From Brooklawnia sp963780175 (GTDB lineage: Bacteria; Actinomycetota; Actinomycetes; Propionibacteriales; Propionibacteriaceae), in assembly GCA_963780175.1 (NCBI GenBank), contig CAWAAT010000001.1, forward strand, positions 1,302,001-1,366,000: 64,000 nt of DNA, given 5' to 3'. This document shows positions 39,002-47,499 of this stretch, piece after piece. The position numbers and the translations under genes are program-made. The notes under the pieces are model-generated. The model made no database searches. It saw only the letters and a program-made list of their open reading frames with translations, and had not been told where the DNA came from. Numbering within the stretch: the stretch's first letter is position 1; every line of letters begins with the position of its first letter.

Positions 39002-39349
39002 ATGCAGCGCGAGATCCGCCGGGGCGGCGAGTTCGGGTTCGACGACGACCGCGTCCAAGTCAGCAACTGGGCGGGGCGAGCCGCGCCGCAACGTCCACTG
39101 CTCAGTTCCCGGCACGAGCGGGGGGCTGCCGCGACCATCGTCGAGGTTGACCAGGTGGGCATGGCCGCGCTTGACTCGCCGACAGGGGTTGCGGCCGTCC
39201 GCGAAGCTGAGCGCCCTCTCGCGGACGTTCTCCTCATCGCCGAGGACCTCCTTCTGCGGGCCAGGAGGCTGGCCGACTCCGGCGCACCCACAGAGGCAGT
39301 CGAGGAGATCCTGGACCACGTAGCCGCCCTGCGGGAAGGCCGCGACTGA
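39002..39349 (+). CDS. Small protein coupled to ardC
   Basis: 115 residues, start preceded by GGGAGG. The N-terminus is charged (MQREIRRGGEFGFDDDRV); the C-terminal half forms two helices (VREAERPLADVLLIAEDLLL; PTEAVEEILDHVAALREG). It ends in TGATG, sharing one base with the ardC start, so the two are translationally coupled. No named family is recognised. Position suggests an accessory of the antirestriction protein or an entry regulator. Confidence 0.6.
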   Translation: MQREIRRGGEFGFDDDRVQVSNWAGRAAPQRPLLSSRHERGAAATIVEVDQVGMAALDSPTGVAAVREAERPLADVLLIAEDLLLRARRLADSGAPTEAVEEILDHVAALREGRD

Positions 39350-40004
39350 TGGCCGGGTACCGCCGGCCTGTCAGCGAGGCGGACCGGGCCGCGGCTGCAG
39401 AGGCTCGGCAGGCCACGCTGGACAAGCTTCACAGCCCAGCTCAGTGACGGCATCCTGGCCCTCAACGACCCGCAGGCATGGCAAGCCTGGCTGAAGTTCT
39501 CCAGCCAGTTCCACCGCTACTCGTTCGGGAACTCACTTCTGATCATGCTTCAGGACCCGCAGGCCACCCACGTCGCCGGCTACCAGGCGTTCAAGGCCAT
39601 GGGGCGCCAGGTGCGCCGCGGGGAGACCGGCATCAAGGTCCTCGCGCCGATCACGCGCCGCGAGCCCCGCCTGGACGACGCTGGCCAACCGATGCGCGAT
39701 CGACCAGGGCCGCGTCTTGCACCGGACGCAGGTGGTGGCCACCAAGCCCGTCACGGTGTTCGACATCCGGCAGACGGACGGGCCTCCGTTGCCCGACCCC
39801 AAGATCGGCGAGGCGACCCTCCTGACCGGGCAAGCCCCCGTCGGGCTGTGGGATCGCCTCCAAGACCTGCTCGAGGAACGGGGATTCGACGTGCGTCGCG
39901 GCGCGGACCTCGGCGGCCCGAACGGCTACACCGACTTCGGCCAGCGGCTCGTCATGGTCCGCGACGACGTCGACGACGCCCAGGCCGTCAAGACCCTCGC
40001 CCAC
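39349..40004 (+). pseudogene. ardC: ArdC antirestriction protein, 5' part (split by mobile element, two frameshifts)
   Basis: The N-terminal single-strand-DNA-binding domain is clear: LNDPQAWQAWLKFSSQFHRY, FGNSLLIMLQDPQATHVAGY and GRQVRRGETGIKVLAPI. The frame breaks near 39,427 and again near 39,698 (then RVLHRTQVVATKPVTVFDI). It ends VKTLAHE-, where the Tn554-like element enters. The remainder resumes at 43,815. ArdC shields incoming single-stranded DNA from host restriction during conjugation. Removing 40,005-43,814 restores LAHEAGHVLLHQ in frame, which is the HExxH zinc motif of the C-terminal metallopeptidase-like domain. Confidence 0.82.
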
Positions 40005-40148
40005 GATCTATTGACCGCACCAACTGGGGTCAGGACCCGGGTCTGGGGTGGGGGTTGCGCAGACGACACGCCGCTGAGCCTGTTGCTCCCGTTGCCCTTC
40101 ATGGTTCTGTGCTGGGCTCGCCGCCACGGATCGACAGGGGAGGGTGTC

Positions 40149-41327
40149 ATGGCGGGCGAGCAGGATCTGGAGTCGGGGTCGCGGGATGTGAAGCGGCTGG
40201 TGGTGCCTGTCGTCGGGGCGGTGGCGACGACCGATGAGGTGCCGGGCACGGCCCTGCTGGACGCGTCCGGCCGGCCGGTGGTGGAGGTCGCCGAGTTCTT
40301 CCGGGGCATGCTGGCCTCTGGGGCGAACGAGAGTTCGCTGCGCTCGTACGGGTTGGCGTTGCTGCGCTGGTGGCGGTTCCTGGCTGCGGTCGAGGTGCCG
40401 TGGGACCGGGCCGGTCGGGTTGAGGCGCAGGACTTCGTGTTGTGGATGCGGATGGTCGGCCCGGCGGGGCGCCCGGGTGGGTACGCGCCGGCGACGATCA
40501 ACCATGGGTTGGCGGTGGTGAAGGCGTTCTACGCCGACCGGCTGGCCGCCGGCCGGGGCCCTGTGGTGAACCCGGTCCCGGAGGCTGCGCATCGCGACGG
40601 TCGTCGGGTGCAGGCGCATCACAACCCGATGCAGCCGTTCGCGCCGGGCCCACGGGCGCCGTTGCGTCAGAAGGTGCCCGAGCGGGTGCCGCGGAGCATC
40701 CCCGATGGCCTGTTCGACGCCTTGTTCACGGCGGTGCGTTCGGATCGGGACCGGGCCTTGTTGGCGTTCTGGGTGTCGACCGGCGCCCGGGCGGCGGAGC
40801 TGTTGGGCGCCACCTTGGACCGGGTCGATCCGGGTGAGCAGCGGATCGGGGTGGTCCGGAAGGGGACACGCCGGCTGCAGTGGCTGCCGGCGTCGGCGGA
40901 CGCGTTTGTGTGGTGGCGGCTGTACGAGGCCCGGGTGACCCGTCCGGCGGGTGAACGGGCGTTGTGGCTGACGAACCGGTCCCCGGTGCGTCCGTTGACG
41001 TATCCGGCGGCCCGGCGGATGCTGCAACGCGCGAACGCCGCGTTGGGCACCGTGTGGACGTTGCATGACCTGCGTCACACCGCCGCGCAGCGGATGATCG
41101 ACGACCCGCACCTGTCGCTGACCGACGTCCAGTGGGTGCTGGGCCACGCCCACCTGACCACGACCCAGCTGTATCTGCGGTCCCGGCCCGATGAGGTGAT
41201 CGCGAAGGTGCTCGAGCACCACCGCGCCCGCGCGGAACGGCCACCAGCGCCGCGGGTACCGCCGGGCGCCCCCGGTTACCCGGCGGACGTGCTGGAGGCG
41301 TTGCTGGGTGGTGGGCGTCGTGGCTGA
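40149..41327 (+). CDS. Tyrosine recombinase 1 of the element (TnpA-like)
   Basis: 392 residues, ATG preceded by GGGGAGGG. An N-terminal core-binding SAM-like domain (SLRSYGLALLRWWRFLAAV) spans about 45-130. The catalytic domain shows the first Arg in STGARAAELLG, the HxxR box in LHDLRHTAAQRMI, the second His in VLGHAHLTTTQLYL, and the nucleophilic Tyr at the end of that segment. The gene corresponds to the smaller of the paired Tn554-type recombinases. Its last eight bases overlap the second recombinase gene. Confidence 0.9.
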   Translation: MAGEQDLESGSRDVKRLVVPVVGAVATTDEVPGTALLDASGRPVVEVAEFFRGMLASGANESSLRSYGLALLRWWRFLAAVEVPWDRAGRVEAQDFVLWMRMVGPAGRPGGYAPATINHGLAVVKAFYADRLAAGRGPVVNPVPEAAHRDGRRVQAHHNPMQPFAPGPRAPLRQKVPERVPRSIPDGLFDALFTAVRSDRDRALLAFWVSTGARAAELLGATLDRVDPGEQRIGVVRKGTRRLQWLPASADAFVWWRLYEARVTRPAGERALWLTNRSPVRPLTYPAARRMLQRANAALGTVWTLHDLRHTAAQRMIDDPHLSLTDVQWVLGHAHLTTTQLYLRSRPDEVIAKVLEHHRARAERPPAPRVPPGAPGYPADVLEALLGGGRRG

Positions 41328-43770
41328 CCATGTGGACGCGGTCGCGTTCCTGCCCCGCGGCGCGAGGCCGTCGAAGAAGTTGGTCGGCGCCCACGATTTC
41401 ATCACGCCGTCGTTGCCGACCCCTGCGATCGCCCGGCCGACGGTGTGGGAGGCGTCCCAGCAGAGCGTCGAGGAGGTCCTCGCGGTAGTCGAGGCGTTAG
41501 AGGCTGGTGAAGCAGCCCACCCCAAGGAGTTGGCGCGGCGGCTTCGCAGCGTCGAGGTGCTGTTGGGCTGGCTGCAGCGGTTCGGTGGTGAGTCGTGGCA
41601 GCAACGCTGGCTGGCCTCAGGGGTTGAGGTCGCCGGGAAGGCCTGGCCCGACTTGCTCGCACAATCACTCACGTCGGAGCTGAACCTAGCGACATTGCGC
41701 GCTCACGCGACCGGCGGTGCTGGGCGGTTGATCCTGGCTGATGTGATCCGGCCCGGCTACCAGTGGCTGTACCAGGCGTCGTCGTGGAATCTGTACGCCC
41801 GCTACGAGCAGGTCCGCGACCCCGAGGGGTTCGCCAGGATGACCGCCCGCTGCGTGGCTGACCCGCGGATCGTCAGCACCGACCAGCGTGCCGCGTTGAT
41901 CCAGCTGTGTCGGATCCTGATGCACAACGGCGGCCTTCTGGCCGACATTGGGCTGGCTGACTGCGTTGAGGCCTACCGTGCCCAAACGGGCTACTCCGCC
42001 CGACTCCATTCCCATTGGTACACGTTGTTGGGTGAGGAGGGCATCCTGCCCGTGGGTGCGCCCCCGACCATCCATGCGGCGAGCCGTCGTGGGCAGCTCA
42101 GCATCGAGGAGTTGGTCGACGGGTATGACGTCGCGTGCCGCCCGATCCGGAACCTGTTTGTCGACTACCTGCACCAGCGATCCCCGGGTCTGGACTACGG
42201 CACGATCCGCCAACTCGCCTCGAAACTGGTGCTGTTGTTCTGGCGGGACCTGGAACTCCACCACCCCGGCATCGACTCCCTCCACCTGTCCGATGACATG
42301 GCCCGAGGTTGGAAACAACGACTCCAGCACGTCCGCTACGGCAACCACAGGCTCGGCGAGGAACGCCAGGATCGGTACACCATCCTGATGTCCGTCCGTG
42401 CCTTCTACTCCGACCTCAGCCACTGGGCTCTGGAGGAGCCGGGTCGGTGGGCTGCGTGGGCGGCGCCGTCCCCGGTCGACTCCCGCGACGTGGCCGGGAT
42501 GACCAAGATGACCAAGCACCGCCAGTCGCGGATGCACCAGCGGATCCGCGAACTGGCACCCCTGCTGCCCCAACTGGTCGACGCCGCCCACACCCGTCGC
42601 CGTCAGGCAGCGGCGTTGCTCACCGCCGCGACCAGCACCCCACCCGGTGACACCTTCACCGCCGACAGCCTCACCCTGCGCCGTACCGCTTTGGCTACCG
42701 ACCCCACCACAGGTGGCACCGGCCGACCCGGCGTGGTCTACGCCACCGCCGCCGATGGCAGCGGGCCCCGGCGCAACCTCACCCTGGAAGCCGACCAAGC
42801 GTTCTGGGCGTGGGCCTGCGTCGAGGTGTTCCGCCACACCGGCGTCCGGATCGAGGAAATGCTCGAGATCACCCACCGATCTTTCGTGTCCTACACGCTA
42901 CCGACCACTGGCGAAGTCATCCCGATGCTGCAGATCACGCCGTCCAAGACCGACAAGGAACGACTCCTGGTGATCAGCCCTGAACTCGCCGCGGCGTTCG
43001 CCGAGATCATCCACCACGTCCGCGGCAGCAGCCCCCACCTACCTCTGGTCAGCCGCTACGACGGCTCCGAACGTGTCCACAGCCCTGCCCTGCCGTTCTT
43101 GTTCCAGCGACGATGGGGAGTCCGTGACATCGCCCTCAACCACGGCTACGTCAAGGGACTCCTCGGCGGACTCGTCGCCGCAGCCGGTATCACCAACCCC
43201 GACGGCAGTCCCGCTCAGTTCACCCCGCACGACTTCCGCCGCATCTTCGCCACCGAAGCCGTGTCCCAGGGCCTCCCGGTCCACATCGCCGCCAAGATCC
43301 TGGGCCACGACTCGCTGACCACCACCCAGACCTACGTCGCTGTCTACGACACCGACGTCATCGACCACCACCGTGCGTTCATCGCCCGCCGCCGCGCGAC
43401 CCGGCCCGCCCAGGAATACCGCGAACCCACCGACAGCGAATGGGACGAATTCCTCGGCCACTGGGTCGCCCGCAAGCTCGAACTCGGCACCTGCGGACGC
43501 GCCTACGGCACCGGCTGCCAACACGAACACGCCTGCATCCGCTGCCCCATGCTGCGACCCGACCCCACGCAACAGCCCCGGCTCGAAGCGGTCATCGCCA
43601 GCCTCACCGAACGTATCGCTGAGGCCACCGAACACGGCTGGCTCGGCGACGTCACCGGGCTCACCACCAGCCTTGACGCCGCCAACCGGAAGCTCGTCCA
43701 GATGCGCCGCACTGCCACCAACCTCGGCCTGCCCGCCCGCCTCGGGTCCTCCTCGCAAGGGGCAAGATGA
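41320..43770 (+). CDS. Tyrosine recombinase 2 of the element (TnpB-like)
   Basis: 816 residues from the GTG at 41,320 (another GTG at 41,308 would overlap more). The first ~450 residues are a long DNA-binding region. The catalytic core has an Arg in HTGVRIEEMLEIT, HDFRRIFATEAV, and ILGHDSLTTTQTYVAVY with the nucleophilic Tyr. Near 730-760 is a probable zinc-binding cluster, CGRAYGTGCQHEHACIRC, and the tail is a coiled coil (LDAANRKLVQMRRTATNL). Large size and the Cys cluster fit TnpB of Tn554-like elements; the coiled tail might replace the small TnpC. The frame is intact over 2.4 kb. Confidence 0.88.
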   Translation: MADHVDAVAFLPRGARPSKKLVGAHDFITPSLPTPAIARPTVWEASQQSVEEVLAVVEALEAGEAAHPKELARRLRSVEVLLGWLQRFGGESWQQRWLASGVEVAGKAWPDLLAQSLTSELNLATLRAHATGGAGRLILADVIRPGYQWLYQASSWNLYARYEQVRDPEGFARMTARCVADPRIVSTDQRAALIQLCRILMHNGGLLADIGLADCVEAYRAQTGYSARLHSHWYTLLGEEGILPVGAPPTIHAASRRGQLSIEELVDGYDVACRPIRNLFVDYLHQRSPGLDYGTIRQLASKLVLLFWRDLELHHPGIDSLHLSDDMARGWKQRLQHVRYGNHRLGEERQDRYTILMSVRAFYSDLSHWALEEPGRWAAWAAPSPVDSRDVAGMTKMTKHRQSRMHQRIRELAPLLPQLVDAAHTRRRQAAALLTAATSTPPGDTFTADSLTLRRTALATDPTTGGTGRPGVVYATAADGSGPRRNLTLEADQAFWAWACVEVFRHTGVRIEEMLEITHRSFVSYTLPTTGEVIPMLQITPSKTDKERLLVISPELAAAFAEIIHHVRGSSPHLPLVSRYDGSERVHSPALPFLFQRRWGVRDIALNHGYVKGLLGGLVAAAGITNPDGSPAQFTPHDFRRIFATEAVSQGLPVHIAAKILGHDSLTTTQTYVAVYDTDVIDHHRAFIARRRATRPAQEYREPTDSEWDEFLGHWVARKLELGTCGRAYGTGCQHEHACIRCPMLRPDPTQQPRLEAVIASLTERIAEATEHGWLGDVTGLTTSLDAANRKLVQMRRTATNLGLPARLGSSSQGAR

Positions 43771-43814
43771 TGAACCCAACCCTGTCCAGCACGTCCAGAA
43801 AATTGTGCGGAAAA

Positions 43815-44230
43815 GAGGCCGGTCACGTGCTCCTCCACCAGGACCAGCAGGCAGCCGCGACTGCCGCGGGATCCTCGAAGTCGAGGCCGAATCGGTCGCG
43901 TACATGGTGACCAGCGCCCACGGGCTCGACTCCAGCCAGTACACCTTCAACTACGTCGCCGGCTGGGCCCTCAACGCGGTGACCGAGCAGCGTGACCTCG
44001 CCGACATCCTCCGCAGCACAGGCCAGCGTGTCATTGGCGCCGCAGACCTCATTCTTCAGACCACTCAGCCGGCTCCGACCATCACCGATACCGCGCTCGA
44101 TGCTCTGGAGGGTGACATCCGAGTTCAGACGGACCCCACGCGCTGGGAGGCAGTCTCCGTCGGCCAGGCCATCACCCCGGAGCCGCCGACCGTGCCTTCG
44201 CCGGCGCTGGTCCCCTCGGTGGGCCGCTGA
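43815..44230 (+). pseudogene. ardC: ArdC antirestriction protein, 3' part
   Basis: Continues the C-terminal zinc-peptidase-like domain: AGHVLLHQDQQ, then after a one-base loss near 43,853 CRGILEVEAESVAYMV, GLDSSQYTFNYVAGWA and LRSTGQRVIGAADLIL. The stretch EVEAESVAYMV holds the third zinc ligand expected of this family. An upstream open frame (from 43,373) is only the shadow of the recombinase gene. Without excision of the element this half has no start of its own. Confidence 0.75.
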
Positions 44231-44479
44231 CCATGACGATCGCGATGGACGACCTCTCCTCACCTGGCCCATGCGACAGCGTTGTGTCCTCGACGCGGCT
44301 CTTGCCGCACGACCTCAAGCGGAACGGTGCCCGCGCCTTCTTGTTGCTGCGAGCGGTCGGTGTCGGACTTGCCAGGCCTCACGCCGCACAGGAGGGAGCC
44401 GAAGCCTGCACGCGTCCTCATCCGCTGGCTCGCCAGTGATCCCGGGGCGGGCTCCGTCTATGCTGAAGGGCAGCGATGG

Positions 44480-44505
44480 ACCCGAGATCCGCGCGGATCT
44501 CGGGT
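44480..44505. terminator. Perfect 26-base palindrome inside the attachment repeat
   Basis: ACCCGAGATCCGC is followed directly by its complement. It can form a strong hairpin with no loop bases, or a symmetrical protein site. The second copy near 57,170 keeps most of the symmetry. It could terminate transcription leaving the ICE, or be a directionality-factor site. Confidence 0.45.
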
Positions 44506-44514
44506 ACGGAGCGA

Positions 44515-44534
44515 TTCCCCACGTATTCCCCACG
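44515..44534. promoter_or_regulatory. Two TTCCCCACG boxes, left arm of the junction site
   Basis: Boxes start at 44,515 and 44,526, spaced 11 bases, one helical turn. The same pair is found at 57,202 and 57,213. Regularly spaced short repeats beside a recombination core are typical arm-type binding sites of tyrosine integrases. Confidence 0.55.
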
Positions 44535-44663
44535 ACAAGGTGACGAAATGGCTAAGGCCCATCAAAACTCCTTGTCAGGGGGCCATTATCGCTGGATAGA
44601 AGAGAGCTTCAACTCCTCTCTCGCGCACAAAAAGTGCCTCTGACAAGGGCAAATAGGACGAAG

Positions 44664-44689
44664 AGGCGGGAGGCGAAAACCTCTCGCCT
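44664..44689. terminator. Hairpin just right of the ICE/island junction
   Basis: AGGCGGGAGG and CCTCTCGCCT pair around a CGAAAA-type loop with one mismatch and are followed by TTTCC. It resembles an intrinsic terminator and stands between the junction core and the DUF2703 gene end. Confidence 0.45.
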
Positions 44690-44776
44690 TTCCTATGTCC
44701 GGGGCGTGTGGCGTGCTGCTGGCAAGGGCGAATGCGTCGCTGAGGTCGCCGGCGCTTCCTCTGGCTGGCCGGCATG

Positions 44777-44826
44777 TTCCCCACGTGTGGGGGTGTTCCC
44801 CACGCATTCCCCACGAGTTCCCCACG
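44777..44826. promoter_or_regulatory. Four TTCCCCACG boxes, right arm of the junction site
   Basis: Exact boxes start at 44,777, 44,796, 44,807 and 44,818; the last three have 11-base spacing. They lie about 150-200 bases right of the junction core and mirror the pair on its left. The arrangement of two boxes, core, four boxes looks like a complete attP-type site formed where two elements abut. Confidence 0.6.
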
Positions 44827-44895
44827 CCGTGAGGGATGGGCTTGCGACCGCGTCCAGGGACGCCTTCCCGGACCGGTCTCGCTGGGTTAGGCCTC

Positions 44896-45414
44896 TCAGC
44901 AGCAGCCTGCCTTGGTTGCCAGCGGCAGTGAACGGTTCGGGAGGTCGGTGGGTTCGGCGGTGGGTCCGCAGCAGGTCTCAGTTGTGCCGGTGGTTTCCTG
45001 GGTGGGGTCGTCGTGTGACGCGCTGGGCTGGGCGAGCAGTTCGGCCGCGGCGAGGAGGCCGGCGCGGGTGATGAGGCCGGCGGGCACGGTTTCGTAGGTG
45101 GTGTCGTCGACGGTGATGGTGCGGCAGTCGTTGGGGCCGCAGACGTCGCAGCAGGGGCTCTGGCTGGTCGCGCCGCCGAGCCAGTCCTCGAGGGGTCGGC
45201 CCGCGATCAGGATGCGGTTGGACTCCAGTGGCGCCTGCTCGAACTGGGCCAGGTTGATGGTGGCCTCGGCCAGGCGCACGGTGATGCCCAGGGGGGCGAG
45301 GGCCGCGGTGAGGGTCGCGGCTGCCGTGCGTACCTCGCTGCCGGTGTCGCCGCAGCGGGGGCAGGTTTGGCCGGCGTCCACGAGGCGTTGCCAGGCGATG
45401 GTGAGGTCGGTCAT
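44896..45414 (-). CDS. DUF2703 protein of the arsenic operon
   Basis: 172 residues from an ATG overlapping the arsA stop (ATGA). CPRCGDTGSE near residue 19, the thioredoxin-like middle (LGITVRLAEATIN; SNRILIAGRPLEDWLGG) and CCDVCGPNDCRT match DUF2703, a thioredoxin-related family often found in arsenic loci. The tail carries two vicinal Cys pairs (ETCCGP and KAGCC at the very end), similar in kind to the metalloid-binding Cys pairs of the chaperone ArsD, which is absent here. I infer a metalloid-handling chaperone or reductase for the ArsA pump. Confidence 0.75.
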   Translation of the reverse strand: MTDLTIAWQRLVDAGQTCPRCGDTGSEVRTAAATLTAALAPLGITVRLAEATINLAQFEQAPLESNRILIAGRPLEDWLGGATSQSPCCDVCGPNDCRTITVDDTTYETVPAGLITRAGLLAAAELLAQPSASHDDPTQETTGTTETCCGPTAEPTDLPNRSLPLATKAGCC

Positions 45415-47181
45415 GGGGTACTCCCGGTCATGGTGTGGGTGTCGGTGAGGGCGAGGAGTCGGGCGGCGCCCACGGGTTCGTCGAGCAGGACGGGCACGAC
45501 GGCGACCCGGGCGGCCGTCTTCGTGACGGTGTCGATGGGGTCGGTCTCCAGGCGGGCGCGGCGAAGCAGCAGTGGGGCGGTCGGCCTGGCGGCGGTGAGG
45601 GATTGGTTGATGACCCACGCCCAGGGTGTGATGCCGGCGCGGGCGAGGTCGTCGCGGAACGCCATCGCCTCCAGCACCGGGGTCGGTTCGGGCAGGGTCA
45701 CCATGACCAGGCGGGTGTAGTCGGGGTCCTGCAGGCGCATCAGCGGAGTGGTGAACCGGACGCCGGCCGCCATGGTCTTGACGGTGTCACGGTGGTAGGC
45801 GCCGGTGGTGTCCATCAGTAGCAGGGTGTGCCCGGTGGGTGCGGTGTCCATGACCACGAACTGGCGACGGGCCTGCCCGACCAGGGAGGAGAACTGCTGG
45901 AAGACGGCGATCTCCTGGTGGCATGGGCTCTGCAGGTCCTCGGCGAGGGCGGCCAGCGCGTCGGCGTCCAGGCCCTGGCCCTGGGTGGCCATCACGTGGG
46001 CCCGGTAGTCGGCGATCGCCTGGGCGGGGTCGACCCGCGACAGCGTCAACGACGGCAGGTCGGGGGTCTCGGTGACGGTGGCGTCCAGGTGCGCCGCGGG
46101 GTCGGTGGTGGTCAGGTGGACCCGGTGACCGCGTGCGGCCAGCCCGACCGCGAGCGCCGCCGCGATGGTGGTCTTGCCGACCCCACCTTTACCCACACAC
46201 ATCACCAGCCCGTGACCGATGGCGGCGAGTTCGTCGACGAGGGCGTCCAGGCCCGGCAGTCCTGCCGGCGGGCAGTGGGGCGGCGTCCGTCGGAGCCTCG
46301 GCGGTGTCTTCGGGTGACAGCAGTGCGCGCAGGGCGAGCACGCCGACCATGTTCACGGTCTTCAGCGGGATCCGGTCCTGTGGCAGGTCGGCGAGCGGGC
46401 CCGCGACGGCGGCGAGCACGGCCGTCTCGCGGGCGCGGGTCGCGGCGGCGAGCGGGTCGGGGTGGCCGTCGGCGGGCAGGACGGCGTTCACCACGAGGTG
46501 GGTGGCGTGGATCCCGATCCCGGCCAGTTCGGACGCCGTGCGCTCGGCCTCGGCGAGCGAGGTGGCCTGCGCCCGGGCCACCAGCACCAGCCGGGTGGTG
46601 GTGGGGTCGGTGAGGGCCGCCAGCGCGCGGGCGTACTGGTCGCGGTGTTTGTCCAGCCCCGACATCGGCCCCAGGCAGGACGCGTCGCCGCCCGAATCGA
46701 TGAAGCCGGTCCAGTCGCCGGGCAGCTGAAGCAACCGGATGGTGTGTCCGGTCGGCGCGGTGTCGAACACCACATGGTCGTAGTGGGAGTCCTCCTCGGC
46801 CAGGAAGCCGGTGAACTCGTTGAACGATGCGATCTCGGTGGTGCACGACCCCGACAACTGTTCGGTGAGCGACGCGATCTCGCTGGCCGGCAGCGCGGCC
46901 CGGACGGGGCCGAGGATCCGTTCCCGGTACTGCTCGGCGGCCGATTCGGGGTCGATCTCCAGCGCGTCCAGGCCCTCGACGCCGACCACCGGGGTGACCC
47001 GGTTCCCGATCGGCTGGTCGAACACCTGGCCCACGTTGGAGGCGGGGTCGGTCGAGACCAGCAGCACCCGACGCCCCGCCCCGGCCAGGTGGACCGCCGT
47101 CGCGCACGCCAGCGACGTCTTGCCCACCCCGCCCTTGCCGGTGAAGAACACGAACCGTGGCATGTCCTCCAGGAACTTCAT
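45411..47181 (-). pseudogene. arsA: Arsenite-stimulated pump ATPase ArsA (two domains, one frameshift)
   Basis: Half A1 starts MKFLEDMPRFVFFTGKGGVG with P-loop GKGGVGKTS; half A2 has MCVGKGGVGKTTIAAALAV. Each half carries the signal DTAPTGHT. The three Cys that bind As(III)/Sb(III) in ArsA appear conserved: SGSCTTEIASFNEF and ASCLGPMSGL in A1, SPCHQEIAVFQQF in A2. Near 46,264 one extra base breaks the linker; repaired, it reads GLPGLDALVDELAAIGHGLV, and the length becomes 1,770 bases, 589 codons plus stop. So this is a full-size double ArsA, not two genes. It would energise a membrane permease. The overlap with DUF2703 suggests one operon. Confidence 0.87.
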
Positions 47182-47217
47182 GGCAAACTCCCTCCAGCCG
47201 ATCGCGGGGTCAGCCGG

Positions 47218-47454
47218 TCAGCGGCCGGCCAGCAGTTGGGCGATCTCGGCGGGCTTGGCGACCCGACCTGACAGCACTACCTGCTCGTCGACCACCAGGC
47301 CGGGGGTGCGCATGATGCCGTAGCCGGCGATGTCGGCGTAGTCGGTGACCTTCTCGACGCTGGCCTCCATTCCCAGAGACGCCAAGGCTGCGCGGGTGTT
47401 CTTCTCCAGGTTGACGCAGTTGGCGCAGCCGGGACCGAGGACTTTGATGTGCAT
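47218..47454 (-). CDS. Small thioredoxin-like protein (MTH895 type)
   Basis: 78 residues. The redox motif is GPGCANC near the N-terminus, with the cis-Pro loop in MRTPGLVVDEQVV. This matches the mini-thioredoxin family usually encoded beside COG0701 permeases, as here: the permease gene ends 45 bases upstream. It probably passes electrons or a thiol-bound metalloid to the permease. Confidence 0.85.
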   Translation of the reverse strand: MHIKVLGPGCANCVNLEKNTRAALASLGMEASVEKVTDYADIAGYGIMRTPGLVVDEQVVLSGRVAKPAEIAQLLAGR

Positions 47455-47499
47455 GGTGTGTGACTCCTTCTTCGGGTGATGGTGGTGCTTCGGGTGGTT

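Larger units (their letters stand above)
40005..43814. mobile_element. Tn554-like element with two tyrosine recombinases, inserted in ardC
   Basis: The boundaries come from the target gene: 5' ardC stops at CCCAC|GATCTA and resumes at AAAA|GAGGCCGGTCAC. Excision of these 3,810 bases (1,270 codons) restores the HExxH reading frame. The element carries only two overlapping recombinase genes. CCGCAC near the left end (40,015) and its complement GTGCGG near the right end (43,805) form a short terminal inverted repeat. No target duplication is seen, consistent with Tn554-family transposition, which exchanges short unlike core sequences. A third gene (tnpC) is missing as a separate unit. Confidence 0.8.
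44458..44629. repeat. Attachment-type direct repeat, copy 1 (ICE right end)
   Basis: 172 bases matching 57,145-57,316 without gaps, roughly 85 percent identical by eye. The last 32 bases (44,598-44,629) are identical in both copies and contain GAGAGCTTCAACTCCTCTC, a small hairpin; they are the likely recombination core. Upstream lie a perfect 26-base palindrome (44,480-44,505) and two TTCCCCACG boxes at 44,515 and 44,526. The repeat ends the ICE and begins the arsenic island. Confidence 0.75.

Noticed and set aside
40149..43770. The two tyrosine recombinases as the integrase of the ICE
   Set aside because: They lie inside an element that itself interrupts ardC, and removing that element restores ardC, so they belong to the later insertion.
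44233..44439. 68-residue frame two bases after the ardC stop
   Set aside because: Position is attractive, but composition is Ala/Arg-rich with no domain and the frame ends close to the attachment repeat; too weak to list as a gene.
44598..44629. tRNA 3' end (T-arm-like GAGAG..TTCAACT..CTCTC) at the attachment core, also at 57,285
   Set aside because: The loop is nine bases with a C/C mismatch at its base, no acceptor stem or anticodon arm can be built upstream, and no CCA-like end follows.
44777..44826. CRISPR-like array from the repeated TTCCCCACG
   Set aside because: Units are 9 bases at 11-base spacing, far too short for repeats with spacers; they fit protein-binding arms. No CRISPR array or cas gene is seen in the window.
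45411..47181. Two separate ArsA-type genes in tandem
   Set aside because: One extra base in the linker accounts for the break, and the repaired frame gives a normal double-domain ArsA of 589 residues.
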